The translations under genes were made by a program, and so were the position numbers. From a virus, in IMG/VR virus record IMGVR_UViG_3300022935_000005, positions 1 to 64,000 of that record: DNA of 64,000 nucleotides; one strand, given 5' to 3'. Positions 1 through 6,420 of the stretch are shown piece after piece (the first letter of the stretch is position 1; the number at the start of each line of letters is the position of its first letter). A model generated the notes under the pieces. It was not told the origin of the DNA. It did no database searches and saw only the letters and a program-made list of their open reading frames with translations.

Positions 1-276
1 TTTCGGAGACGCGCGTTTCCTCCAGTTCTCGCGTAGAGTTCCCCACTATTCACTTTGCCCCTCTGTACACGAGAGACTTGGTCGCCCCGCTGCTGATCGC
101 GTTTTTGTTCCCGCTTTCTCGGCCCAACTCCCCGCCAGAACACAAGAGAACACATGGGCTCTCCGACTATACAAAACTCCACGAGCCGCCTCTGTACACT
201 TTCCACGACAGCGCGCGCAGCGAGGAATCGAGAGGGCTTTTCCCCGGGGCTGAAGTGAAAAAAAGTTCCGCCGATT
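1..276. other. GC-rich leader region without a convincing gene
   Basis: No start codon with a ribosome-binding site opens a plausible reading frame here, and the long minus-strand frame that crosses it also crosses known promoters and genes. It holds two copies of a CCTCTGTAC motif (GCCCCTCTGTAC at 57-68 and GCCTCTGTAC near 190) which recurs inverted at 8513. The first recognisable regulatory signal is the promoter at its right edge. Confidence 0.5.
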
Positions 277-332
277 CATGAACACTCGGACCGCGGCGTC
301 TATAATCTAAATGTTGGTAGGGAATACCAAAC
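277..332 (+). promoter_or_regulatory. Early promoter P1 with 5' hairpin
   Basis: TATAAT at 301-306 is the -10 box. The -35 position holds CATGAA, a weak match to the GTGCAA of the other copies. Six bases downstream, GTTGGTA (313-319) and TACCAAAC (325-332) can pair around a GGGAA loop, so the predicted transcript begins at the foot of a hairpin. Drives the gene at 362. Confidence 0.6.
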
Positions 333-361
333 GCATGCTGAGAAAAAAGGAGAAAGCATAC

Positions 362-589
362 ATGAATTATGAGAAGCAGTATCAGACTAGTCGCTTCACT
401 TTCGGAGTGAACCGTAACACCACGAGCAAGCAGGCCGGCAGCAATGTCGTCACAATCGCGACGAACGCGGGGGATGGATTCTACTCCACGCCGACCACGC
501 AGCTCTCCATGACTGTAAAGGAAGCCCGCGCTCTTCAGGGTTTCCTTAACTCGACTCTCGGAACTAACGACACCGCGGTCAACAGTTAG
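362..589 (+). CDS. Small hypothetical early protein (75 aa)
   Basis: Not recognised. Start chosen at 362 because AAAGGAGAAA lies just upstream; an in-frame ATG at 311 lies on the predicted transcription start and inside the 5' hairpin, so it is unlikely to be used. The protein is polar, rich in Thr, Asn and Ser, with a C-terminal stretch (MTVKEARALQGFLN) that looks helical. It is the first gene of the array of tiny early genes and is followed by a strong terminator at 627, so it is probably monocistronic. Confidence 0.65.
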   Translation: MNYEKQYQTSRFTFGVNRNTTSKQAGSNVVTIATNAGDGFYSTPTTQLSMTVKEARALQGFLNSTLGTNDTAVNS

Positions 590-626
590 GATCAAGCTCT
601 CACCAGCAGGTGACGGGAAACTCCGG

Positions 627-661
627 GCCGGCGGCTCATTACGGGTCGCCGGCTTTTTTTT
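627..661 (+). terminator. Rho-independent terminator
   Basis: GCCGGCG (627-633) pairs perfectly with CGCCGGC (647-653), followed by eight T residues. It closes the transcription unit of the gene at 362. Confidence 0.9.
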
Positions 662-683
662 GTAATCTTCTAGGGAGGTGTGT

Positions 684-767
684 ATGAGAGGTATCGACGT
701 CACAGAAGTCATCGGCATTGCTGCGGTGCTGGCGTTTATCGTCTTCGCGATTGTTGTCACGGCATAA
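684..767 (+). CDS. 27-aa single-span membrane peptide
   Basis: Begins 4-5 bases after a GGGAGGTG ribosome-binding site. The short peptide MRGIDVTEVIG... is followed by an unbroken hydrophobic run (IAAVLAFIVFAIVVTA) that ends at the stop, so it is a one-helix membrane peptide. It has no promoter of its own between the terminator and the start that I can see. Function unknown; tiny membrane peptides of this kind are common in early phage regions. Confidence 0.55.
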   Translation: MRGIDVTEVIGIAAVLAFIVFAIVVTA

Positions 768-789
768 AACAAAAAAAAGAGAAAAAAGC

Positions 790-845
790 GTGCAAAGCGC
801 CGGCGGTTTGTGGTATAATATTGATGTTGGTCGGGGTAGACCAAC
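790..845 (+). promoter_or_regulatory. Early promoter P2 with perfect 5' hairpin
   Basis: GTGCAA (790-795), 18 bases, TATAAT (814-819) in the context TGTGGTATAAT. Seven bases after the -10, GTTGGTC (826-832) pairs perfectly with GACCAAC (839-845) around GGGGTA. The ribosome-binding site AAAGGAGA follows directly after the stem. Confidence 0.85.
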
Positions 846-857
846 AAAGGAGACCGC

Positions 858-1088
858 ATGCCCACCGCCGAATACAACACCGCTTTCGCCGCCCAGCTCG
901 GCGACACCCGCCGGGACCTGGCCATTATGGGTTGCGTTGTCGAGGAACAGCGCTTCCAGATCATCCGTGACGGAGCGTTCCTGACCATGACCGAGCTTGA
1001 GTATGTCGACGCCGACGGCATGACCACCCAGCTCCTGTTCGCGGGTACCGGTGACGGCGCTCCCCTTGAACGGTTCAAGCGTTTCTGA
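858..1088 (+). CDS. Small hypothetical early protein (76 aa)
   Basis: Well-placed AAAGGAGA upstream and a dedicated promoter at 790-819 support it. Sequence contains an acidic N-terminal half and a likely small beta-rich C-terminal part (FLTMTELEYVDADGMTTQLLFAG). No family recognised. A 31-aa membrane peptide and a 49-aa SH3-like protein follow closely and may be co-transcribed. Confidence 0.75.
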   Translation: MPTAEYNTAFAAQLGDTRRDLAIMGCVVEEQRFQIIRDGAFLTMTELEYVDADGMTTQLLFAGTGDGAPLERFKRF

Positions 1089-1096
1089 GATTGACC

Positions 1097-1192
1097 ATGA
1101 AGACAAATACCGATATCATCATTGGCGCGCTGTTGAAGGGCGTCATCATCATGTGTGTTGTTAAGCTCTTGATTGGAGGTGTCCATGTTTGA
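1097..1192 (+). CDS. 31-aa single-span membrane peptide
   Basis: ATG at 1097 opens MKTNTDIIIGALLKGVIIMCVVKLLIGGVHV, written here only to show the long hydrophobic core. Its end overlaps the start of the next gene by 8 bases, a typical translational coupling. The ribosome-binding site is weak (GAGATTGACC). Function unknown. Confidence 0.45.
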   Translation: MKTNTDIIIGALLKGVIIMCVVKLLIGGVHV

Positions 1193-1334
1193 TGTTCAGT
1201 TGCGGGCCGTGCACCCCAAGCTGGGTGAGGGAATTGTCCGGCCGCTCAACGGTATGTACTGCGGTCGAGTCCTTGTCGAGTTTGAGGGGTTCGTCCGGTG
1301 GGTAGAGATTGATGACTTGGAATTTCTTGACTGA
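1185..1334 (+). CDS. 49-aa SH3/Tudor-like protein with HPKLGEG motif
   Basis: Starts after TTGGAGGTG. The motif HPKLGEGIV followed by GRVLVEFEGFVRWVEIDDL is the pattern of a small beta-barrel of the kind found as the C-terminal Tudor-like tail of UvrD/PcrA helicases (HPxFGxGxV ... VxF). Here it is the entire protein. Related small proteins lie at 1344, 9023-10575 and 11361. In the bacterial helicases such barrels contact RNA polymerase; a similar target here is inference only. Confidence 0.6.
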   Translation: MFDVQLRAVHPKLGEGIVRPLNGMYCGRVLVEFEGFVRWVEIDDLEFLD

Positions 1335-1343
1335 GAGGTAGAC

Positions 1344-1544
1344 ATGTTTGCCGGCGATCTCGTTGCACACTGGAACTGGGGTACGGGTCTTGTCCTTAAT
1401 GCTGCACCCACCCGGGAAGAGGTTCCAGAGGAGTGGCAGCACGACTGGCAGAGCGTTGTCCTTGTCCAGTTTCCTGAGTGGCACAACGCATGTGTGTGGG
1501 TCCTTGCCGCCTTCCTTGACCCGATCACCGACGAGTGTGAATAA
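1344..1544 (+). CDS. 66-aa SH3/Tudor-like protein
   Basis: GAGAGGT ribosome-binding site 6 bases upstream. The opening FAGDLVAHWNWGTGLVLN matches the GDxV ... GxGLV pattern of the family, followed by a VVLVQF strand and a Trp-rich end. Ten bases after the preceding family member, so the two are probably co-translated. Function unknown. Confidence 0.6.
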   Translation: MFAGDLVAHWNWGTGLVLNAAPTREEVPEEWQHDWQSVVLVQFPEWHNACVWVLAAFLDPITDECE

Positions 1545-1557
1545 ACTTCAGATAATC

Positions 1558-1615
1558 GTGCAAAGTACCAGCCCTCTATGGTATAATCTAGATGTTGGTC
1601 GGGGTAACTCGGCAA
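1558..1615 (+). promoter_or_regulatory. Early promoter P3 with imperfect 5' hairpin
   Basis: GTGCAA (1558-1563), 18 bases, TATAAT (1582-1587), again in GGTATAATCTAGATGTTGGTCGGGG. An imperfect stem (TTG/CAA plus CGGG/CTCG, 1595-1615) begins where transcription should start. It drives the gene at 1626. Confidence 0.8.
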
Positions 1616-1625
1616 AGGAGAGCGA

Positions 1626-1862
1626 ATGAAGGTCGGCACTGTCACCATCCCGGACTGGGCACCCGAGACTCTGGCCACTGTCCGCGAGGACCTCACCATT
1701 GCCGATGTGGCCTGGGTTGAAAAGCAGTGGTGCGACGTCGACGACGAGAACCGGATGCGGTGGATGACCGAGGTCCTTGTCCCCATGGGACCGTGGGACG
1801 ATCTCAAGTTCTGGTTCGAGGGCCGGGGCGCTGACGCTCGGCTTGTGTGGGCCAACTTCTAG
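1626..1862 (+). CDS. Small hypothetical early protein (78 aa)
   Basis: Supported by promoter P3 and an AAAGGAGA site. Rich in Trp and Asp (VAWVEKQWCDVDDENRMRWM, GPWDDLKFWFEG), probably a compact alpha/beta fold. No family recognised. Followed after 25 bases by the next small gene. Confidence 0.75.
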   Translation: MKVGTVTIPDWAPETLATVREDLTIADVAWVEKQWCDVDDENRMRWMTEVLVPMGPWDDLKFWFEGRGADARLVWANF

Positions 1863-1887
1863 AGACACTGACTGAGAGGGAGAGATA

Positions 1888-2076
1888 ATGGGAAAGCACC
1901 TTTACCGCTGGAACTGGAACGAGGGTGGATACAACCAGTGCTACGCCGATACGAAGGCTCAGGCACGGAAGCTGGGTAACGCCATTGTGCCCGGTAAGCT
2001 GACCATCGACGAGAAGACTTTCCGACGGGTGAAGAACCAGGATCGCTTCTGGAAGAACTACCCCATCTTTGATTAA
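1888..2076 (+). CDS. Small basic hypothetical protein (62 aa)
   Basis: GAGGGAGAGA lies upstream. The protein is basic and aromatic (KHLYRWNWNEGGYNQCYADTK) and ends in KNYPIFD. Not recognised. It precedes the tRNA-like RNA by about ten bases. Confidence 0.7.
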   Translation: MGKHLYRWNWNEGGYNQCYADTKAQARKLGNAIVPGKLTIDEKTFRRVKNQDRFWKNYPIFD

Positions 2077-2086
2077 GGAATCTATT

Positions 2087-2241
2087 CGGGAGCCAGTAAG
2101 GCCGCGCCCACGGTAACGCTGGAGAGTTAGAGCACAGGGATGGGCGTCCCTGGCGAGCGGACTGGGTCTGCACGGATCGCATCGAAAGCCGCAGGGTGAG
2201 TAGGCACCGTTTCTGTGGGTTCGAATCCCACCTCCCGCACC
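2087..2241 (+). ncRNA. tRNA-like RNA with large insert (possible tRNA or tmRNA-like RNA)
   Basis: The 3' end is a textbook tRNA half: T stem GTGGG/CCCAC around TTCGAAT (2215-2231), acceptor strand CTCCCGC (2232-2238), discriminator A and CC. Its pairing partner CGGGAG lies at 2087-2092, about 150 bases upstream, so the ends close as in a tRNA or tmRNA. I cannot draw a normal D arm or anticodon arm at normal distance. Between the ends lie a perfect CAGGGA/TCCCTG hairpin (loop TGGGCG) and a TTAGAGCAC box resembling a D-arm half. It could be a tRNA with an inserted segment, a decayed tRNA, or a novel tRNA-like RNA. Confidence 0.45.
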
Positions 2242-2280
2242 CTTTGTTTTTGCCAATAAAATCAACAGCTTGGAGAGCAC

Positions 2281-2445
2281 ATGTGGCGTGAAATTGCAGA
2301 CCTGATTCGTGAGCGTTACGAGGAGCAGACCCGAGACCCCGATGAGGACATCATTGTCTGGGGCGATGAGTATTGGGAGGAGCCGCATTACGGCTTTGAT
2401 GCAGAGTACGATCCTCCAGAGTTTGATGTCGACATGCCGTTCTAA
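2281..2445 (+). CDS. 54-aa strongly acidic protein
   Basis: Starts 8 bases after TTGGAGAG. The protein is very rich in Asp and Glu (RERYEEQTRDPDEDIIVWGDEYWEE...), a composition seen in DNA-mimic or inhibitor proteins of phages, but this is only a suggestion. It has no recognised domain. Its promoter is not obvious; it may be read through from the tRNA-like RNA. Confidence 0.6.
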   Translation: MWREIADLIRERYEEQTRDPDEDIIVWGDEYWEEPHYGFDAEYDPPEFDVDMPF

Positions 2446-2481
2446 AATAATCACAAAAAAATAAAATAATTTTGTACATTC

Positions 2482-2510
2482 GTGCAAAGGGCTGACCACT
2501 GTGGTATAAT
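2482..2510 (+). promoter_or_regulatory. Early promoter P4
   Basis: GTGCAA (2482-2487), 17 bases, TATAAT (2505-2510) with the TGTGG extension. Unlike the other copies the downstream sequence (ATGTAAGCAAGGTTGG) has no clear hairpin. It drives the gene at 2556. Confidence 0.8.
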
Positions 2511-2555
2511 CATAATGTAAGCAAGGTTGGTTAATAAGGAACACGGAGGTTCAGC

Positions 2556-2975
2556 ATGGCAAAGGTAGGATTCGGTAAGGGCGACATCGTTAAGGTTCGG
2601 GACGACGCGTTCGGCGACCGCTGGGACAACACGGTACGGGACTATGTGCCGGAGACTACCGTCCGCGCCAAGTACTACTACACTGCTGCTGACAAGGAGC
2701 GTATGCGGGAAGAACGCCGGAAGGCAATCGCAGAGGCTCAGGCGGCGGGTGAAGACACGTTCGGTATGTGCTTTGATGATGCGGGTGAGCCGCGGTTGAT
2801 GGGTGATGATGGCATTACCTACCTCAAGAAGGGTATCGGATACCGAGTCCTCAGAGCTCGATGCCGTCAGAACTTCAACTACCACACCACTGGCGGCTGG
2901 ACAAAGCTCCTTGACCTTGACACGGGCCGGGAAGTCTTCATCAAGACTGAGAAGCTCGAGCGCGTGGAAGCCTAA
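2556..2975 (+). CDS. Hypothetical protein (139 aa) with GDIVKV opening
   Basis: Start follows ACGGAGGT. The opening FGKGDIVKVRDDAFGDRWDN resembles a small SH3-like barrel; a charged helical stretch (residues about 50-68) interrupts it, and the C-terminal half returns to short beta segments (TKLLDLDTGREVFIKTEKLERVE). It may be a larger relative of the small GDxV proteins nearby. Function unknown. Confidence 0.75.
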   Translation: MAKVGFGKGDIVKVRDDAFGDRWDNTVRDYVPETTVRAKYYYTAADKERMREERRKAIAEAQAAGEDTFGMCFDDAGEPRLMGDDGITYLKKGIGYRVLRARCRQNFNYHTTGGWTKLLDLDTGREVFIKTEKLERVEA

Positions 2976-3009
2976 AAAGTTTAATCATTTCAATCACTTG
3001 GGGGGTCTC

Positions 3010-3321
3010 ATGGAAAACGTAATCAAGATCAAGGTCGAACCTTATAACCCACGACGCTCTTATGGGTATCGCGACTACGATATGGAGTGCGGTTGTTGTC
3101 AGCGACCGATCCGGAACCGTGAGACTGCGACTGTGGTCGTGCGGCGCTCTTGTGATGAGCCTGGGTTTGCAGAGTTCCTTCCGATCCCAGAGCATGAGCT
3201 GCCTAACGATCCCGTTGAGTGGGGTACCTTCATCGGTAGTCACTGTGCGAAGGCTCTGCCAAAGACCCACAAGATCACTTACCGAAAGCTTTGGAAGAAC
3301 CACAGCGATACGTGGGTCTAA
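3010..3321 (+). CDS. Hypothetical protein (103 aa), possible zinc site
   Basis: ATG at 3010 follows a GGGGGG tract. MECGCCQRPI near residue 24 gives three clustered cysteines, and SHCAK near residue 80 adds a His-Cys pair, so a small zinc site is possible. The rest is mixed charge. No family recognised. It lies 34 bases after the gene at 2556 and shares its promoter. Confidence 0.7.
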   Translation: MENVIKIKVEPYNPRRSYGYRDYDMECGCCQRPIRNRETATVVVRRSCDEPGFAEFLPIPEHELPNDPVEWGTFIGSHCAKALPKTHKITYRKLWKNHSDTWV

Positions 3322-3376
3322 AAACACGCGTTACTCGGATCATAAAAAAATATAACTTGAATAACTCGTGAAAATC

Positions 3377-3442
3377 GTGCAAATGTGACCCCCTCTGTGG
3401 TATTATATAAATGAAGGTGGGGAAAGGGTTTGAACCCCCGCC
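3377..3442 (+). promoter_or_regulatory. Early promoter P5 with 5' hairpin
   Basis: GTGCAA (3377-3382), 18 bases, TATTAT (3401-3406). GGTGGGG (3416-3422) pairs with the CCCCGCC part of 3435-3442. The stem bases differ from P2 but pairing is kept, which argues for structure rather than sequence conservation. Confidence 0.8.
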
Positions 3443-3467
3443 ACAGTAAACGTCACAAGGAGACACC

Positions 3468-4268
3468 ATGAACCTCAAGACCTTCCGACTCCTCCAGCAG
3501 GAAAACCCCCACGCCGCGATGATCTTCGATCTCTCCGAGCGGTTCCCACGTGGACCGAAGGGTAAGCTCCGGAAGAAGCACTATCGTCGTGCGGATACGT
3601 GGTCCGACACTTGGGTCTCTGATGAACTGCTGGGTGGTGAGCTCGGCTACGACATCTTTGAGCTCTACAAGGTTGCCAAAGCCGGGATCGGTACGTGGGA
3701 GCTCGCTGATCTTTCAACGACAATCGAAGCAGCTGGTATGGGCTACCACCAGTATATGCCCTCCGCGGACGGAACGGAGAGAGTGTTTGTAAGCCGTAAG
3801 CTCTTCAAGGCCGGGGCTCAGAGTACTCGCCGTCTCAACCGACTGAACGAACGGTTCACTCAGGTGCGGAAGATGGTCGCCGAAAAGAGCAAGAAGAACC
3901 TCTACAACATCCGTATTGGTCATGAATCCAATGAGGTTGTGGTCTTCGGTGACAGCGAGCAGCACGCTCGGATGCAGTATGAAATGATGCTGAAGGCTGG
4001 TTTTGATGCCGGCACTCGTGCGGGATTCATCAACGCGGGCTGGGGTGAGCGTGATGAAGCGCCGATCCGAGTCGTGTACCGCGGACCGAGTCACGGTGTC
4101 CATGAGATCATGGCAGCCAACCAGGAGTACTCGAAGGGAATCGATGATGCCGTCAGCAAGATGGAGCTCCAGATCAAGCAGCTACAGGGCAAGATCGCTG
4201 CCGCTCGGGACATCCAGCAGATGGTCGATATGTTCACCCTTCAGTCCTGTGCCGCGGCGGCTGAATAA
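3468..4268 (+). CDS. Hypothetical early protein (266 aa)
   Basis: One of the larger genes of the early region, with AAGGAGA upstream and its own promoter P5. The N-terminal part is basic (RFPRGPKGKLRKKHYRR, residues 26-42). The middle contains FVSRKLFKAGAQSTRRLNRLNERF, and the C-terminal 35 residues form a probable coiled coil (MELQIKQLQGKIAAARDIQQMVDMF). No domain recognised. The basic N-terminus and coiled coil would suit an oligomeric nucleic-acid-binding protein; this is inference. Confidence 0.8.
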   Translation: MNLKTFRLLQQENPHAAMIFDLSERFPRGPKGKLRKKHYRRADTWSDTWVSDELLGGELGYDIFELYKVAKAGIGTWELADLSTTIEAAGMGYHQYMPSADGTERVFVSRKLFKAGAQSTRRLNRLNERFTQVRKMVAEKSKKNLYNIRIGHESNEVVVFGDSEQHARMQYEMMLKAGFDAGTRAGFINAGWGERDEAPIRVVYRGPSHGVHEIMAANQEYSKGIDDAVSKMELQIKQLQGKIAAARDIQQMVDMFTLQSCAAAAE

Positions 4269-4294
4269 GCCAACGATATCAACCACTTAGAAGT

Positions 4295-4323
4295 TTGTAC
4301 ATTTCACAAAGTTGAGGTATAAT
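4295..4323 (+). promoter_or_regulatory. Promoter overlapping a start codon
   Basis: TTGTAC (4295-4300), 17 bases, TATAAT (4318-4323). The -10 box overlaps the first ATG of the following gene, so the transcript must start within or just upstream of the second ATG at 4328. The mRNA would be leaderless. Confidence 0.5.
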
Positions 4324-4327
4324 GAAA

Positions 4328-4615
4328 ATGAATGGTTTGGTAGAAGCGCTTAAGACCGGATGTCTTGTCTTGACTGATGATGAGTTGAACATCGCTTTCA
4401 AGATTCTGTCAGATGAGATGCTGGTTCGGCGGGAGAGACGAGAGGCAGCGACAAAGAGCAAGCTGTATCAAGGACAGGCTGTGAAGTTCTTTCATAGCGA
4501 GCAGGGAGACATCCACGGAACAATTCATAGGGTAAAGTACAAGAAGGCATTGGTCAAGGATCTCAATAGTGGTGTGGTTTGGGATGTTCCATTCCACATG
4601 CTAACGATCGTTTAG
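4328..4615 (+). CDS. Hypothetical protein (95 aa), likely leaderless
   Basis: The frame is open from an ATG at 4322, but that codon lies in the -10 box; ATG 4328 is the first usable one and no ribosome-binding site precedes it. The N-terminal half is helical and charged. The C-terminal half (QGQAVKFFHSEQGDIHGTIHRVKYKKALVKDLNSGVVWDVP) reads as a small SH3-like barrel similar in style to the GDxV family. Function unknown. Confidence 0.65.
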   Translation: MNGLVEALKTGCLVLTDDELNIAFKILSDEMLVRRERREAATKSKLYQGQAVKFFHSEQGDIHGTIHRVKYKKALVKDLNSGVVWDVPFHMLTIV

Positions 4616-4651
4616 TTTGAGTTGATCACCAAGATTACGAAGGAGACGGTG

Positions 4652-4846
4652 ATGGATAAGAACAAGAAGTACAGTCATAACAACCCCAACCCCCACCTCG
4701 ACCCAGATATGCGAGACTACGTTATGGACCTCTGGTTCCGTGGTGTCGATCCAGAAGCTATTTCTCGAATGGTCCGACGCAAGATCGCTCGAGAGCGTGG
4801 GTATGAAAACAGTAAGCGCGAAAAGAATGACAAAAATGTTGCATAA
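4652..4846 (+). CDS. Small basic protein with possible HTH (64 aa)
   Basis: Start at 4652 is favoured over an upstream in-frame ATG (4622) because AAGGAGACGGTG sits directly before it. The segment VDPEAISRMVRRKIARERGY looks like a helix-turn-helix recognition unit with basic tail, so a DNA-binding role is plausible. It is followed by promoter P6. Confidence 0.65.
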   Translation: MDKNKKYSHNNPNPHLDPDMRDYVMDLWFRGVDPEAISRMVRRKIARERGYENSKREKNDKNVA

Positions 4847-4858
4847 GTTTTGACAATC

Positions 4859-4923
4859 GTGCAAACAGCATAGGAACTGTGGTATTATTTATATGTTGGT
4901 GGGGATAAGGAATGGCCGCCAAC
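4859..4923 (+). promoter_or_regulatory. Early promoter P6 with 5' hairpin
   Basis: GTGCAA (4859-4864), 18 bases, TATTAT (4883-4888). GTTGGTGG (4895-4902) pairs with CCGCCAAC (4916-4923), eight pairs with one G-T. It drives the AAA+ ATPase gene. Confidence 0.85.
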
Positions 4924-4948
4924 GTTAACCCAACCAAGGAGAGTTCAC

Positions 4949-6034
4949 ATGGACATCAAGACCATCAAGACCATCGTTCCCAACCTTCCCGCCAACATTG
5001 CTGTTCTCATGCGAGGACCGACAGGTGTGGGTAAGTCTCACGTAGCCCGGGCTTTCGCTGATGAGCTCGGTCTGCCCTTCATCGATGTCCGTGGTTCCAC
5101 CATGGATGAGGCGAAGGTCGGTGGTCTGCCGGATATGCGGGCTGTCGATGAGAAGAAGGTTGCCACCTTCGTGGTCCCTAGCTGGTTCAAGACCGCTTGT
5201 GACCGCCCCTGTGTCATCATGCTGGACGAGCTTAACCGCTCCATGCCGACCGTGATGCAGGCCTTCTTCCAGATTGTCCTGGACCGTGAGCTCGGTAACG
5301 ATGAGGACGGTGTCCCCTACCGACTCCACCCGGAAACCCGGGTCATCGCGGCCATCAACGCCGGTAACGAGTACGACGTCAACGAGATGGACCCCGCTCT
5401 GCTCCGCCGCTTCTGGGTCTGCGATGTTGAGCCCACAGTGGCTGACTGGACCGATTGGGCTGCCGGTGCTGGTGTGGACAAGGTCATGGTCGAGTTCATC
5501 AAGCAGGAGCCTGCGCACTGGCGTGTTGACCCGGCCTCGGTTGAGCCCGGTACGGTTGTCCCGACTCCGGCCAGCTGGCACCGTCTCAGCGACTCGCTGG
5601 TTCACATGGGTCTGGCACCGGAGAAGCTGGCTGGTAACGATGTTCCGGCTCACTTCTACCCCGTCCTGACTGGGTTCGTCGGAGTTGAGGCAGCTATTGC
5701 CTTCCGCGACTTCGTCAAGAACTACGAGCTCCAGATCACCGCTGAAGACATCCTCGAGGGTAAGATCAAGGCTGCAGACATCAAGGATGCTCCTGCTAGC
5801 CAGCTCGCCTCGGTGGTTGAGAAGATCACGGCTCACGCCGCGGACAACAACTGGAAGCCGGCTCAGGTGAAGCGGATTGCCAAGTTCGCGGAAGAGGTTG
5901 GTGGTGAGTTCCTCATCCAGGTCTTCACCGGAGTTCAGAAGGCAGGGAACATGAAGAACCTGCTGCCCCTGAACCAGGCCATCGGCATGAAGGTGGTCGA
6001 GCTGGTTAACGCCGCTCGCGCTACTCAGAAGTAA
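4949..6034 (+). CDS. MoxR-type AAA+ ATPase (361 aa)
   Basis: Walker A GPTGVGKS at residues 23-30, Walker B VIMLDE at 89-94, sensor-1 region RVIAAINAGN at 131-140 and a double Arg (LLRRF, 151-155) near the expected Arg finger identify a MoxR/midasin-like AAA+ ATPase. Family members remodel complexes together with a VWA-domain partner. Here the partner is the gene at 6421, separated only by a terminator and one small gene, each with the same promoter type. The C-terminal 130 residues are helical and unassigned. Comparable MoxR-VWA pairs occur in several actinobacteriophages as far as I recall. The cellular target is unknown. Confidence 0.85.
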   Translation: MDIKTIKTIVPNLPANIAVLMRGPTGVGKSHVARAFADELGLPFIDVRGSTMDEAKVGGLPDMRAVDEKKVATFVVPSWFKTACDRPCVIMLDELNRSMPTVMQAFFQIVLDRELGNDEDGVPYRLHPETRVIAAINAGNEYDVNEMDPALLRRFWVCDVEPTVADWTDWAAGAGVDKVMVEFIKQEPAHWRVDPASVEPGTVVPTPASWHRLSDSLVHMGLAPEKLAGNDVPAHFYPVLTGFVGVEAAIAFRDFVKNYELQITAEDILEGKIKAADIKDAPASQLASVVEKITAHAADNNWKPAQVKRIAKFAEEVGGEFLIQVFTGVQKAGNMKNLLPLNQAIGMKVVELVNAARATQK

Positions 6035-6036
6035 AC

Positions 6037-6096
6037 GGGAGTTTGCTCCCTAAGGGGGACCGGGGTTTTTGGGTTAACTCGGTCCCCCTTCTTTAT
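6037..6096 (+). terminator. Strong terminator after AAA+ gene
   Basis: A small GGGAG/CTCCC hairpin (6037-6050) is followed by an 11-bp perfect stem AAGGGGGACCG (6052-6062) with CGGTCCCCCTT (6080-6090) and a short CTTTA tail. Confidence 0.8.
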
Positions 6097-6124
6097 ACAA
6101 TCCTCTATAGACAGGAGGTAACCC

Positions 6125-6331
6125 GTGGCCGAAAAGAAAGTAACTCTTAACGAGATGATCGCTCAGATTCGAGAGTGGCATACTGAAGCTCTTAACATGC
6201 GTAACGATGGATGGACACAGCAGGCTTTTAAGGATCGACTAGAGTTCCTACATGCCCGTATGACAGCTGTGGTAGAGTCAATCAACCCTCCTCAGACGGC
6301 GCCGACAGAGAATAATAACGACAAAGAGTAG
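6125..6331 (+). CDS. Small helical protein (68 aa)
   Basis: GTG start five bases after CAGGAGGT. The sequence is predicted mainly helical (LNEMIAQIREWHTEALNMRNDGW ... FLHARMTAVVESI) with an acidic polar tail. It lies between the AAA+ ATPase and the VWA protein and could be a small accessory subunit, but nothing in the sequence proves this. Confidence 0.7.
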   Translation: MAEKKVTLNEMIAQIREWHTEALNMRNDGWTQQAFKDRLEFLHARMTAVVESINPPQTAPTENNNDKE

Positions 6332-6337
6332 ACATTC

Positions 6338-6403
6338 GTGCAATAGTGCTTTAACCTGTGGTATTATATAAATGATGGTGGGGAAGGAATAGAGCTTCTC
6401 CCA
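6338..6403 (+). promoter_or_regulatory. Early promoter P7 with bulged 5' hairpin
   Basis: GTGCAA (6338-6343), 18 bases, TATTAT (6362-6367). TGGGGAAG (6379-6386) pairs with CTTCTCCCA (6395-6403) with one bulge. It drives the VWA protein gene. Confidence 0.8.
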
Positions 6404-6420
6404 AAACTACAGGAGTCCAC

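Noticed and set aside
858-970. Translation from the ATG found at the predicted transcription start of the early promoters
   Set aside because: The ATG in ATGTTGGT recurs, but its frame differs from copy to copy and is not joined to the following genes; the conserved feature is the hairpin.
167-1186. A 339-aa open frame on the minus strand
   Set aside because: It runs through a terminator, a promoter with hairpin and several + strand genes with good ribosome-binding sites. Its protein is low in order and has no recognisable motif; it is an effect of GC-rich codons in the opposite strand.
2087-2241. Calling a standard tRNA-Gly because the acceptor strand CTCCCGC and T arm fit
   Set aside because: The 5' acceptor strand is 150 bases away with a mismatch at position 1, and no D arm or anticodon arm can be drawn at normal spacing.
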